Below, one piece after another: positions 48,868 to 59,714 of a stretch of 64,000 nucleotides of DNA. Source of the stretch: Gerris lacustris (lineage: Eukaryota > Arthropoda > Insecta > Hemiptera > Gerridae). Location: positions 23,862,173 to 23,926,172 of the forward strand of contig OX578279.1 of NCBI GenBank assembly GCA_951217055.1, given 5' to 3'. A program made the translations under genes and the position numbers. Under the pieces are notes generated by a model. It saw only the letters and a list, made by a program, of their open reading frames with translations, made no database searches and was not told the origin of the DNA. Every line of letters begins with the position of its first letter. Positions within the stretch are counted from its first letter, which is position 1.

Positions 48868-51800
48868 TCAGAAAAGTGTATCAAATCTTTCCATACATAT
48901 TGTTATGCCTTCCTCTTCATATTCTTCTTTAGAAACCACATAGCTGTAAAATTCAGGGTCCATCCTAAGAGCTATCCCTCCTTCCCATGAATAAGTAACG
49001 GGATCTGGTGCAAGTGAAATTTTCAATTCATATTCGTCAGGAATAGATGAACGTACTTCTGCTGTTAATCTCTCTATCAGACCTGGGAATTGGGCGGAAC
49101 CACCTGTAACTAGTATGTTGGAGTAAAGATGAGGTTTAGCTTCTTCTGGACATGATTCCACACAGTGAACTATAGCTTCGGCAAGGCCCATTTGATCTAT
49201 CCCCACATCGCTGGGATGAAACAGAACTTCACATACAGAGAACCTCTCATTGTTTAATCTCAGTCTTTGCTAAAAACCAAAGCAAACTATTAGATTATTC
49301 AGAATAAAGATAATTACAACAGTATTATGAGAAAACTATGTATGAAGCACAGAGAATCATGGGTGTGAAATTAGTTATTTTTATCTTAGAAGATGTCTTT
49401 TTATCATATATTAGTACAACATTTCATAGAAATATCAAAGTGGTACCTGATCAGTAACAGGTGGCTTATCTAATGTAGCAGCATATCCTCTATGAAGACT
49501 TGTAAAATCTGGCAACATGTAATCTCTGACAATATCATTCTCCGGATATTTCTTTCTTGCTTTAGCCATGTCTGCCCTAAGATTTTGAGAGACAAAACAA
49601 CAATCTTCTTTAACCTGATTCATAACATAGGTTTCTTCCATAACATGGAGTTGCCTGAAAATTACAAAAAATATTAAATTAACAAAAAAAAAGTATAGCC
49701 CAACATTTCATCATCAATGATGACAAAAGTTGAAAAAAGTTATTCCCAACTGTAAAGTGAATTTATTAACACGTTCACGGCTGACCACGTTCCCGGAACG
49801 TAGTGCTGGTCAATGGGCTGACCACGTTCCTGGAACGTGCTCTCCCTACACTTCTACCTTAATACTAATACCTAGCCTCATGGTTCAGATTCTTTTAACC
49901 CGCTAGCCCTCTAGAGCACATTTCTACGGTTCTACCCCACTTTTTCGCTCTCGCCTAGCTTTTTCCATTCATTAATTATTGATACTTATATATATATACC
50001 TCACAGGCATCGCCCTGAGCCAGAGCAACACAATTAGTCGCCCGCCGTGAACGTGTTAAGTTAACTTCATCAATCAATTAAATTATTCCATTTAGTTTTC
50101 ATGAAATCGTAAGGGTCAGGGATTTCTCTAACCACCACTAATAACAATCAGTTTCCAAGGGCTACAGGCTAGGGTTCACCATTGATTGCAAGATGAAACA
50201 ATACAGCTTACTGAACATGTAATAAACAAAGAGATGGTCTCGTTACACAACACTCGTTAGCATAACAGGTCTCAAGGCAGACTGCATCAGCCCATTCAGT
50301 TCCAGCAACTGCCCATTGGAGAGGTTCCTACAGGTAGAGTCCACGGTAAGAATACTAACAGCAGTCTGCTGTATTCCTACTCTCTTTACCTCATACTTGG
50401 TTATTGCTCTAGCTTTAAACCCTAGACCCCTATATTACACTGTTGACAGCAGTTGGCCAGTCATGGATTGACTAATTTTATTTCGGTAGTTCCAAAGTCA
50501 GAAGAACTGTGGCTTATACGTTAACTTACAGGGTGTCAAACAAAATATGTAGTACTTAAAAGTTTAGTTTCAAGGACACCCAGAAAGAGGAACACAAAAC
50601 TATGAGATTAATCTCTTTTATTAGGAAATCCAGGAGTATGAAGAGTGGTGGCACATACCTTTACTTAAATCAAAGCAAATTTGTAACCATTTATAGTATG
50701 GTTGAACTGAGGTATATATTGTAAGGTTGTTCTCCAGGCCTGGGCCTGGGGTCCAAAATAGGAATGTTCCATCCTGGCCAAAGGTTTTTCCCACCTTACA
50801 CACTAATATATCATTATTTTTTCTATATTCAACCCTAGCTATATCTACTTGGCTCTTCATATGTAGAACGTTCGTAATACCCCAGACAGCCAAGAAATAG
50901 AGCTAGATATACTTAAGTAAATTTGCACTGATAGTATCGTCCCTCCAAACAAGAAAAACGTAAATTTACGCCAATAGGCCATTTTCAACAAAAACTGAAA
51001 ACGTAAATTTACAGCCGTAAGGCTTAAAGGGTTTTAAATATCCACATTTGACATAATAATCTTTCCCTTTTAAATTAATAAATTATATTAGTAACTTACC
51101 CTGTTATTAATAACATACTTTCACTTATACACAAAATTAATTTACCTGTAAGATATAATTTCTTTTAGGTGGTTTGTCATTAGTTTTCCTCCAACATCGA
51201 TACGTTTTACACAGCTTTTATACTTTTTACCCTTAATATAAGGAGCAATGTGCGTAAAACTATAACCAGTATCAATAATAAGACAACACTGGGCTTCTGG
51301 GTTATCTTTTCTATAGTGATACGATGCCAGATCTCCAGCTAAAAAAAAAAATTATCTCATACAAGTAAAATGAATATTATTTTTTTAAAAATACTGAAAT
51401 AAACATATATCACAGATGCAAAAAATCTCACCACAAATTCTCAAGTAAGACTGAACATCGTATTCTTCAAAGAATATCTCTGCTATAGAATCCTGAATAC
51501 TGGCAAAATTAAAGTAAGGTTCAGTCATTACAACAGGAGTTGTAGGGAAGTTAACTGGACAACACTCTTTACTAAATATATAATCCCAAACTGTTTTCTG
51601 TATATCCCAATTCATTAAAAGACCCTGTAAAAAAAAAATATATATAATTACTACACATTTTAAAAAGAAAAAAAAATGATTGGTGTGGGAATTAGTACAG
51701 TAAATAAATAAGTACCTAATAGTTTTCATTTTCCCTGATCCACAAACCTCAACCACTCATTTAACAGTCTTACTTAAGAGCTCAGATTGCTGATAAGGAG

Positions 51801-54137
51801 AACATTTAAGAGAAAAAACTATTTTGTTAATAGTAATGTTTCAACCCTTATTCATTAAAATCTACTACTATCTCCATTAGAGGTGGAAAGCGTTGATAAT
51901 TTATTAAATTATTAATTTTGATTTAAACATATTAAAATTTCCATTTACATCTACTAGACACCCAAGAAAAGCTGGATACCTATCCTTGAATCATATTGGA
52001 AATGGGCTTCTTGTGGACAAATCCAAACTTACAATAAGATACTCTTAACCCTCAGGTAAATTCGGTCTAACACAGACATGAGGAGGTAAGCACTTCTGAT
52101 AAGACTTAATCTGTTTTAAATGCCCACACAACAGGTAAAAAATATAAATTTGAAATAATTCTAGCAACATATTTAAATAGGTTTTATTATTTACTTAATT
52201 ATTTTGATTTAAATCAAATTATAATTATTATTAACTACGGGAAACAGACAGAGAAAAATAGACTCCAGCGCGGGGATTTGAACCACCGGCCTCTATATTT
52301 CCAGTATAGCGCTCTTACCAACTAAGCTACGCAGGAGAATGAATTTCTCTGACGTTAATGATACCTTGACCCGAATTTAAAGCTTTCAATTTTTCCACAA
52401 GTCTGAGAAGTCAACAACTGAAGAACTCGACCGAGAAATAACGCTTATAATTATAAAGTACCCAATTAGTACCTGTACCTCGTACAATCAATTAGAAATT
52501 CATATTTTACGATTTTGGTAGTATTCATACTACGGAACGATTAAATTTTAATTTAAATCAAATTATAATTATTATTAACTACAGGAAACAGACAGAGACA
52601 AATAGACTCCAGCGCGGGGATTTGAACCACCGGCCTCTATATTTCTGTCTGTTTCCCGTAGTTAATAATAATTATAATTTGATTTAAATTAAAATTTAAT
52701 CGTTCCGTAGTATGAATACTACCAAAATCGTAAAATATGAATTTTTAATTATTTTGTTAAATGATAAAATAACAATGTTTAGTCTCATAATTTGCAAGCA
52801 CAAAATCAGTCCCTCTCAATTATAATTTTCATATTTCTACTTTATTCTGTATATTTTTAAATACAAGGACAATATTAATGTATTTTGTATTATATGTATA
52901 AATTTCACTAAACTTTAAGTGGTGTGAGTCGCGGGACAATATGTGTACAGAATTGAAGTATAATCACGCCCAATGTCAAACAGTGACTGATTCTCTTGAT
53001 AAAAATAAGAAATGTAGCTAGAAAAATCCCTATCTTCCAATTGCTCCTATTTCTATCTCAATTTCACAGTTTTATCTCAAATATAGGCCTTATAGGACTG
53101 TGCGTTCCCCAGGGTTAAAATATCCTTCCAAACTGATGAACATTGTAGATTGATAAGGCACATTGACTTATCAGTAAGACTCGCTGCACACAACAGACTT
53201 TTGTTGGCTGATAGTTTAATCAGTATGAAGACTTACATGAGTGCACACATCCAAGCGATTCTTGTCGGCCGATTGAGCGACTGATAAATAACTAGATGAA
53301 CTTCGTGATTCACTTTTAATTGGAAAGTTGGCCAACTATCTGCCAAATGTTTATTTAGTATAATATGTTTATTTAGTTATTTACACATGGTAAACTATGT
53401 GAGAGTGCACCCGCAGACTACCCAATCGGTCTCAACCTCTTCTCAACAGGTACAGGACATCTTAAATTTGTATCCTCGCTACTGATTGTCATATAGTGTA
53501 ACAAGTTCATTGAAACTGGTTGCACCCTAATCAGACTAAACTATCAGCCGATACTTTAGTCTGACCCTAAGGCAACTGACAAAAGCTACTATCTCTGTAC
53601 CAGCAAAACTCTTTTTAAGTAAAATTTGTTCAATGGCCCAAACTTTGTGATTATCATCTGTAGAGTGATCCCTAACAATAACTTTAAGTGGTTAAAAAAC
53701 TCCGTTTTTACCCGGGTTCAGCATGCAAGATTAACATTATTAAAATTTGAGATGTACTTACAGCATGAAACTCAAATAAATAAGTTTGATCTACAGTCAT
53801 ATATTTTTAAAACAGAAAAGAAAAACAATCACCTTCTGGTAAGGAAGAATGTAATAAAGCCCAGACGCATCCCTACATTCTTTTATTTGATCTCCAACGA
53901 ACAGCCTCTTTTTTTCACTCTTTGCTTTCATTATGCAGTTCGGAATAATCCTATAATAAGTTAAATTAAACTTTTAATATACAAATATGAGCGTGTACTA
54001 TAATAATTTATAAACATACATTTTGATTTTAACATCAGAAAATAAAACTAATTAACTTACTTAGGTTTTTTCCAGCTCGAAAAACCAACTTTAACCGAGT
54101 GCGCTCCATTGTCTAAAATATAAACGCTATCAACCAT
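48868..54137 (-). CDS. Arp6: Actin-related protein 6 (complete, six exons)
   Basis: Exons on the minus strand: 54137-54061, 53950-53833, 51624-51432, 51338-51146, 49654-49447, 49269-48868. All junctions are GT-AG and in frame, giving 1191 nt or 396 residues plus stop, the usual Arp6 length. Arp6 is a nuclear actin fold protein of the SWR1/SRCAP complex that installs H2A.Z. Landmarks: [13 protein letters not shown] (residues 7-19, nucleotide-binding loop), [40 protein letters not shown] (second phosphate loop), [48 protein letters not shown]. The first exon starts at the only ATG that yields the conserved N-terminus. Introns carry a TTAA MITE, a tRNA-like SINE and a palindrome. Identity is secure. 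Confidence 0.96.
49766..50059. mobile_element. TTAA-flanked MITE (piggyBac-type) in an Arp6 intron
   Basis: TTAA at 49,766-49,769 and 50,056-50,059. Terminal inverted repeats are CACGTTCACGGC and GCCGTGAACGTG. Just inside the left end, GCTGACCACGTTCC(C/T)GGAACGT occurs twice (49,780 and 49,819). No protein is encoded. TTAA duplication fits piggyBac or Kolobok. Confidence 0.7.
50100..51010 (-). mobile_element. Decayed transposon sequence in an Arp6 intron
   Basis: This stretch is less AT-rich than the surrounding intron. A 90-codon minus frame (50,893-50,621) reads [18 protein letters not shown] and [15 protein letters not shown]. The first part loosely recalls the YRxxxxILxxKWxDKR region of piggyBac-type transposases, but reading frame is lost after it. 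An ACGTAAATTTAC motif occurs twice (50,958 and 51,002). Assignment to piggyBac is weak. Confidence 0.3.
52200..52336 (-). repeat. tRNA-headed SINE-like unit
   Basis: On the minus strand a tRNA-like head (52,336-52,263) is followed by GTCTATTTTTCTCTGTCTG and TTTCCCGTAGTTAATAATAA. Part of the same unit is repeated at 52,552-52,645, so it is dispersed or duplicated. It lies in the Arp6 intron between 51,625 and 53,832. Confidence 0.65.
52263..52336 (-). tRNA. tRNA-like sequence (anticodon GGA), probably not functional
   Basis: 74 nt fold as a cloverleaf. The acceptor TCCTGCG/CGCTGGA has one mismatch, the D stem is GCTT/GAGC, and the anticodon stem CTATA/TATAG is perfect with loop CTGGAAA. The T arm GGTGG-TTCAAAT-CCCCG has two mismatches. 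The A box TAGCTTAGTTG and B box GGTTCAAATCC are perfect. Against a real tRNA-Ser: there is no long variable arm, GGA is not a normal eukaryotic Ser anticodon, and the T stem is broken. I read it as the head of a SINE. Confidence 0.45.
52498..52745. repeat. Palindrome built from a duplicated SINE piece
   Basis: Left arm (about 52,499-52,590) and right arm (about 52,640-52,745) are near-exact reverse complements, e.g. ATATTTTACGATTTTGGTAG and CTACCAAAATCGTAAAATAT, extending through the AAACAGACAG/CTGTCTGTTT block. The centre holds the 3' half of the tRNA-like head (CTCCAGCGCGGGGATTTGAA). One arm carries CAGGAAACAG where the other reads CCCGTAG, so the arms derive from slightly different copies. 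Confidence 0.75.
53060..53620. repeat. Degenerate inverted-repeat transposon remnant in Arp6 intron
   Basis: GTTGGCTGATAGTTTAATCAG near 53,204 is matched inverted by CTGATTAGTCTAAACTATCAGCC-type sequence near 53,530-53,555. GATTGTCATATAG and GTCGGCCGATTGAG blocks look like MITE interiors. No clear ends or coding sequence. Confidence 0.35.
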
Positions 54138-54405
54138 AGTTAGAATTCGAGAAGAACCTTACATTTACTCAACTAATAAACAATCATTAAAATAGAACTG
54201 TAAAATAATAAACATTTGAAACGAAATGTGAAAAAACCGGGGCGGGGGCGGTCCGTTTAATAACAAAAAAGGTTACCCTTTTGGTTTGTTTACAAGTGTA
54301 AGGTTATTTTTAATTTTTATCTGTGTGTTTGAAAAGGAAAAGTGTCTATTGCTGATTTGAGTTCTCTTCTGATCTTTTTTAAAAGTTTTATTTTATTTGT
54401 CAAAA
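54138..54405. promoter_or_regulatory. Probable bidirectional promoter, Arp6 / C9orf78 homolog
   Basis: 268 bp separate the start codons of two divergent genes, so 5' UTRs and promoters of both must lie here or overlap. The block GGGGCGGGGGCGGTCCG (54,239-54,255) stands out in AT-rich DNA and resembles GC-box or KLF/Sp sites. No TATA box is in a position that clearly serves one gene. Confidence 0.6.
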
Positions 54406-54530
54406 ATGTCTGGTAATGAGGAAAGTAAGGAATCTGAGAAGATTGTATTCATTCCGAAGAAAAGACGAGCTTTTAGGAAGAGAAAATTATCTGAAGAAAG
54501 TGATGACGAAGAGGACAGACTTGCTATGCA
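54406..54530 (+). CDS. C9orf78/TLS1 (HCA59) homolog, exon 1
   Basis: ATG at 54,406 opens MSGNEESKESEK, then a basic stretch FIPKKRRAFRKRK followed by acidic SEESDDEEDRLAM, and stops at the donor CA|GTAAGA. A basic-then-acidic start is typical of the family (vertebrate FRRRRGDSESEEDE). The family is nuclear. Fission yeast Tls1 and human C9orf78 bind the spliceosomal helicase Brr2 and influence splicing of selected introns. The exon ends in phase 2 and joins 62,716 exactly in frame. It is head to head with Arp6, 268 bp apart. Confidence 0.88.
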
Positions 54531-55612
54531 GTAAGAACCTTGTTCAAATCTCGTAGATAGACTTAATGACTTATAATTATGCATTTATTCTTGATTACGT
54601 AAACACCTGGTAAATTTGTTCTTAACGTCTTATATAACAACTAGATTCCAATTTCCTTTGTGTTGGTTTCTCAAAGGGCAAATCTACTGTTGATGACCAC
54701 CTCTGTATTCTCAGTTTGGCTTATTTTAGATCTATTTATTAGTTTCTTGATTATAATGTTCCATGGGATTGGGAGTTCATGAAGCAAAGGGATATTTCAC
54801 TTGATTTAATTTGCCTGAAAAAAATTGCAATTTTGAATAGAGGATTATTCATTTCAATTAATTTTTCTCTTTATCTAACGTATTGTTTTACGAATTAAAT
54901 TTTAAAATGTCTATCTTTGCCCTGGTATCAGTTTTATAATATTTATTTAAAACCTGAAGAACAGTCTGACCGTTGCGGAAGTTAGTGGGTCATCTACAGC
55001 TAAATTAGATAGCAGGACCATATTACTTATATCTCCGGTAGAACTTGTCTATATCATCAAATCAAACTAATACAGTTATTTCAAAAAGACAACTCTTTTA
55101 AATTTTAATTATGAAGTAGACGAGGAGAAATCTTTCAAATCATTTTACAATAAGAACAAATGAAAATGCTCTCCTATGAACAAACCATACATAATATGTA
55201 ATTATTGTATACATATATTATTATATACGAATGGAAGGGATAAATTGATTTATCGAAGCCAACTGTACGACTTCGAAAGACATCGATTACATGGAAGGGG
55301 TACACTATTGCCGAGTTTAGCCATGCTTTCTTATACTTTTTACTAAGGTTGGATCCCCTTCTACCTTGCGCAGGGGTCCCAGACCCTCCTACTTTTTGTA
55401 AAACCTCCTACTTTTCCTACTTTTTTACCTTATAAATATCTTTATTTTATTATTATTTTTTTAAAATTAATTTTTAATATTTAAAAAAAAAAAATCTATT
55501 ATTTTAAAGTATTTACCAGGTATGTTGTTTATGTGCTTTACTATATTTCTAGCTATTCTGGTTCCACATAATAAGGGCTTCCTTTGCTTATTCTGTGAAT
55601 AATATCTAACAT

Positions 55613-55891
55613 TCATTCTTGGATTCGTTTTGATTTTATTAGCAGTATGTTGTTCTCCAGAGGTACTACTCTTTTACATTGATCAGAAACTTTCAATCCC
55701 TTGCTCCTCTTAAATTTTGATTTCGGATATCCTTGATAGGTGATGTTAATTTTTTTGTTTTCATCCCAGCAAGAAGTATAAGAGATGTAGGTTGTAGAAA
55801 AAAATAAAGCAAGGGGCATGTTTTGTTTGCTGGTTTGTTGACGTTTGTGATTTATTTGAAATATAATTATTATCTGTAAATTTGAGTGCAA
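55613..55891 (-). other. Unremarkable open frame, not called as a gene
   Basis: A 92-codon frame in the intron with no recognisable family. CTCCTACTTTT near 55,388-55,420 is repeated at 62,570-62,620 (CTCCTACTTTTT, CCTCCTTCTTTTCCTAC). The two sites flank the intron insertions and could mark the ends of one large insertion. Confidence 0.15.
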
Positions 55892-56074
55892 TTAAGCTTT
55901 AAATAAATTTATAAAATAAGTTTGGCTTATTTAAGATGTTGGAAGCTGCCTTCAAAAAAGTTGACCAAGAAACGTCCCATTTAAATTTAATAAGAACTGA
56001 TCTAAAGGAAATTTAAAAAAAAAAAATAAAAGACCCACGATGGACTGAACTTAGGAATAAAAAGAAAATAGAAC

Positions 56075-56106
56075 GCGAGGAAGCTATGTGCCACACTAAT
56101 TGGCAG
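56075..56106 (+). repeat. R1 terminal fragment, inverted relative to 56,322
   Basis: GCGAGGAAGCTATGTGCCAC followed by ACTAATTGGCAG is the right end of R1. It faces an R1 copy that begins 215 bp downstream with the inverted form, so together they make a 30-bp-arm hairpin. Confidence 0.75.
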
Positions 56107-56321
56107 AGTATTTTTGAAGAACACCAAAGCATATTATTTTATTTATCTTCAAATGAGGATAACAATGGAGAGTTCTATTTTGGTTACATTTTTATAGAAT
56201 AGAAAGCAGTGTGAGTAGAGCAGTTTTATACATTATATTTAACTCTAAAGCAAACAAATAATTAAATAGTCTGTGAAAATATTTCTATATTAAAAAATGT
56301 AAGAGTTGGAATAAAAATAAT

Positions 56322-56530
56322 CTGCCAATTAGTGTGGAACATAGCTTCATCACCAGAGGCCATCTGCAGGCTACTTTTAACAAACTATCCAAATTTCATA
56401 AAAATCAGATAAGTGCTTATAATGATATAGGTGAAAACAAATGTTTGTAAACAAAACCTTCTGCGCCTGTACAAACAGGCACAGAAGGTTGAAACTTATA
56501 TAGGACCAATAATAGGCTAATTATAGGTTT
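56322..56530 (-). repeat. Dispersed repeat R1, end plus subtype 2 interior
   Basis: Begins CTGCCAATTAGTGTGGAACA and continues AACTATCCAAATTTCATA, GATATAGGTGAAAACAAATG, GGCACAGAAGGTTGAAACTT, matching 3282-3680. The GCTTCCGAG end is lost; other repeat sequence follows. Confidence 0.7.
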
Positions 56531-56531
56531 G

Positions 56532-56735
56532 TTCCAACCACACTTGAAACTAGTTTGAAACTGTCCGACGCATGCGCATTAGGGACAGGGCGTTCCAACG
56601 AAGTCAAACTCAAACTCTGACTGTTAGTCGGCTGTTCCAACCACGCTCTGATTAAATAACGGATTGGTTTGGAACCAGTCAGAGCAGTCAGCGATCAGCG
56701 GCAGGGACTAGTAGTTTGAGTTTGGGTGAACAGAA
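56532..56735. repeat. Inverted-repeat element with GTTCCAACCA ends
   Basis: GTTCCAACCACACTTGAAAC (56,531) and GTTCCAACCACGCTCTGATT (56,632) are direct near-copies. CAAACTCAAACTCTGACTG and CAGTCAGAGC...GTTTGAG run in opposite directions. Contains GACGCATGCGCATTAGGGAC. Probably a MITE; ends and duplication not resolved. Confidence 0.4.
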
Positions 56736-57705
56736 ACGTAATCTTCCGCTTCATTGTTTTTGTTTTGATTTCGCTCGTCTATTATTCTCCTTTCTTGCGA
56801 TTCAACTCTTCTTTTTAAAATGTTTTTGAACGAATACGATAATCCAGACTGAGAATTCAATGACAAAATTGCATAGGACATAACCTGTGTATTTTTAGGA
56901 GTACTGCAATTGTTTCCGAATCCCACTGAAATATATGGTCGAAAATGTAAATTCCAGAAATTTTAAATTGGAATCTTTCAGGCAACCTTCAACTTCCATT
57001 TCAACCTGGAAAACATTAGAACGCTATTAATAATCACAAGACCATGTGAGGAACTTTATAAAACAAATTTATAAAATTTACATTGATTAATTACAATTCA
57101 ACTGATTACACTTACCTCTAAATATTTCTCCGTACTCTGAAAGTCCCCAGGTGGTCAGTAGAGCATCTACATCTGGTTCCAGCTCCATGAATAAATTTAG
57201 CACTTGCGTTGCGATGTTATAATGACTGCTTGAGGAAAGTGGCTGACTGTGATAGGAAGTACCTCCACCCTACATAAATAAATGAGGGAGCTAAGGGGCT
57301 AAAGGACCTTATCAATCGAGAATCTAGACCTTTTACTAAACTGATTTGTAAATGACAAACAAATAACAAATCTGTTTGGTAAAATGGGCAGTTAATAATC
57401 TTTTAACCAGATAAAGGTTTAAATAAATATGTTTTATTATTATAACCTGTATCTGGTAAATTGATTTAGACATAATTTTACCAAACTCTAGGCTAAATAT
57501 TTAATGGGTCGTTTTCATTCGTAGGGTACATTTGGTGGTCTCTAAAAGTGCCCCAACACAAAATTTCAACTTGAAGAAATTAAACCATTGATCAATCCTA
57601 GATGTTGTATAAACATTTTAGTTCATGAATCAGCCTATCGTTTGCGAATGTGTTTGCTTTCTAATTTTTTAGCAATTTTTTTAGTGCAAAAAAGAGCAAT
57701 GTCCA

Positions 57706-59551
57706 CTCATGAATGTCACGATAAATTATCCCGAGCACAATTTATTTTTAAAGGTAATTTTACTGCTGAAGCTCTCCAAACGCGTTCAAATATATGTTTT
57801 AATTACTTTTAAGAAGATGATTTATCTTCATATAGTATTTTTTTTTAAAAAAAACTCATGAATGCCACAAAAAAGTTGCTAATATTTTAACTCTTATATG
57901 GAATTAAGGTTCGTATTGATAAGGAAGTTGGCTTTTTAAGTGTAATTATGCTGCAGGTTGACATTTATATTTGAATTGTAAAAAATTGTAGAGAAAAAAA
58001 TAATTTTAAGGACTTTTAAATTAATTAATGAAAAAGTGATATTCATGAGTTAAATAAGAAAGACAATACTTGATATCGATTGAGTTATATTTTTATTATA
58101 AACTTTAAATAAATAGTTTTAATATCATATATTTTTATTATAAACTTTATAAATAATAACTAAAATAACTGTATAAAATCTTGCCCAAGCTATTAGGTGG
58201 TAACGCCTTAATGTTTGTGTAACTGTCAAATTACTTAAAAGCCTTCTCTCCTTCATAGATCTGTTTCTTTGTGTTGGGGTATCAATCGAATTGTCATAAA
58301 ATGCCAGTTTTCTAGCAGCAACACTTTTTTTAAATATTTGTTTTTGATGAGTACACAATATGTGAGAAACACTGGCATCAACAAGTTGCACTGCTTTGCT
58401 AAGGGGAGAAAGTAAATTTGGCTGATGAATTTTCTGACGCTGTATTCGTTTGTTATCCCTCCAAATTTTCCTTCTTAATGATTTATTCTTTTCTTCTAGC
58501 TCTTTTATTCTATTCTGTAGTTTGTCATTCCTTCTGTTGGTGCGAGATCGATTAGCATCCTGTACTCGCCTTCCTCTACTATGTCCTGATGACATGCTAG
58601 AAAGTTCTGGTGGTGCCAGAATCGGAATGGTGGATTCTGCTGCCATACGTACTTTTATTCTGTTTCTTCGTTCAACATCTAATTTTCTCCAGTATTTTTT
58701 TATTATTTTTTGCTCTCTGGGCTTCATGTCTTATACTGTTTTCCATTTTGAATTTCTGTAAAATAAGAAAACAGTATACATCACTTAGTAGTCTGTCCAC
58801 ACATTGAAATAATTTGCATTGAAATAATTCACACTGGTTTGTTGATTTCATTATTATACAGAACTACTTTATTCAGGCTACGTTTTGCTACCACAATAAA
58901 TTATTTATTTATATTATTGATTTTTTTTGTATCTTCAGATTCTTACCATTTTTATTTCCTGGAAACAAAGAAGCATTTACCTCACTCGATCTCGTTTTTC
59001 TTTGTAAATAGCATCTCTTTTAGCAACTGCCTTTCTTCTTTCTCTATAGCGCTTGGCTCTTTCCGCTGTTGTTAAAGCCTATAAAAAGAATTAGTCATAC
59101 CTCTAAGTTAATGGACAATTAAAACTAGCAAAACAGGATACCAAACTATAAGATTTCTCATGACTGTCACATAACACTCTTGAATGTCACGGACCATATA
59201 GTGACATTCATGTGGTGCGACGGTCATGACTGCTCATGATGTTTACAATAAAAATTAAATTTTTATTAAAGCTATAAAATTGAACTTGGGATATAATTAA
59301 ACTGTAAAGTAAGCACTATACTTAATCAATAATTACAATAATTTAATAAAGCTTAATAATTAAGAAATCAACGTGACATTCATGAGGATGATTACAAATA
59401 CTTATCATTTATTTTTAGAAAGTAGACTCTGACAGAGGATCCAGTGTGAATGAAGGCACAGCGACAACAGAACTCTCGGGGAGTTATACCTTGGTGTATC
59501 CATATTCCTACTAAAAATCTGTGACACTGATAAAGACGTGACATTCATGAG
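57706..59551. repeat. Scattered GTGACATTCATGAG boxes around a transposon-type gene
   Basis: The 14-mer or a close variant occurs at 57,706-57,719 (minus), 57,855-57,868 (minus, one change), 58,036-58,049 (plus, GATATTC), 59,177-59,190 (minus, CTCTTGAA), 59,201-59,214 (plus), 59,373-59,386 and 59,538-59,551 (plus, exact). They bracket the minus-strand gene at 58,125-59,078 and fall mostly minus on its left and plus on its right, as subterminal transposase sites would. Confidence 0.6.
58125..59078 (-). pseudogene. Basic coiled-coil transposon-associated protein, broken
   Basis: Two exons read on the minus strand. 59,078-58,981 (after TTTTTATAG, ending GAG|GTAAAT) encodes ALTTAERAKRYRERRKAV and DAIYKEKRDRVR. 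The next starts at 58,755 after TTTTCTTATTTTACAG and runs to the stop at 58,125, with MKPREQKIIKKYWRKL, a Lys/Glu/Arg coiled coil (LQNRIKELEEKNKSLRRK) and SPLSKAVQLV. The join is in frame but meets TAA at 58,733-58,731, eight codons in. This Arg/Lys-rich architecture (AERxKRYRERRK, then KYWRKL, then coiled coil) matches a family common in hemipteran and other invertebrate genomes, which I associate with mobile DNA. Its reaction is unknown to me. It could alternatively start at MKP and be translated as 200 residues. Confidence 0.5.
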
Positions 59552-59714
59552 GTCGACTTTGGCTCTAACATTATGGACATTATTATTATACATAACCTTC
59601 ACGACTTTTGTCATGATGACTCATCAGTAAAACAAACTAAAAGTTAAAAGAGAAATCATTATTTCTAAATGTAGATCTTCTAGATGTAGGAAATTAATAA
59701 TTTTGCGGGGGACA

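Noticed and set aside
52263..52336. Functional tRNA-Ser(GGA)
   Set aside because: No long variable arm, broken T stem, non-standard anticodon for eukaryotes, and a second partial copy with the same downstream sequence: SINE head instead.
53626..53964. 112-codon plus-strand frame
   Set aside because: Overlaps Arp6 exon 2 in antisense; the minus strand carries the conserved protein.
58450..58761. 103-codon plus-strand frame
   Set aside because: Antisense shadow of the basic coiled-coil gene; Phe/Leu/Ser-rich as expected from antisense Lys/Glu codons.
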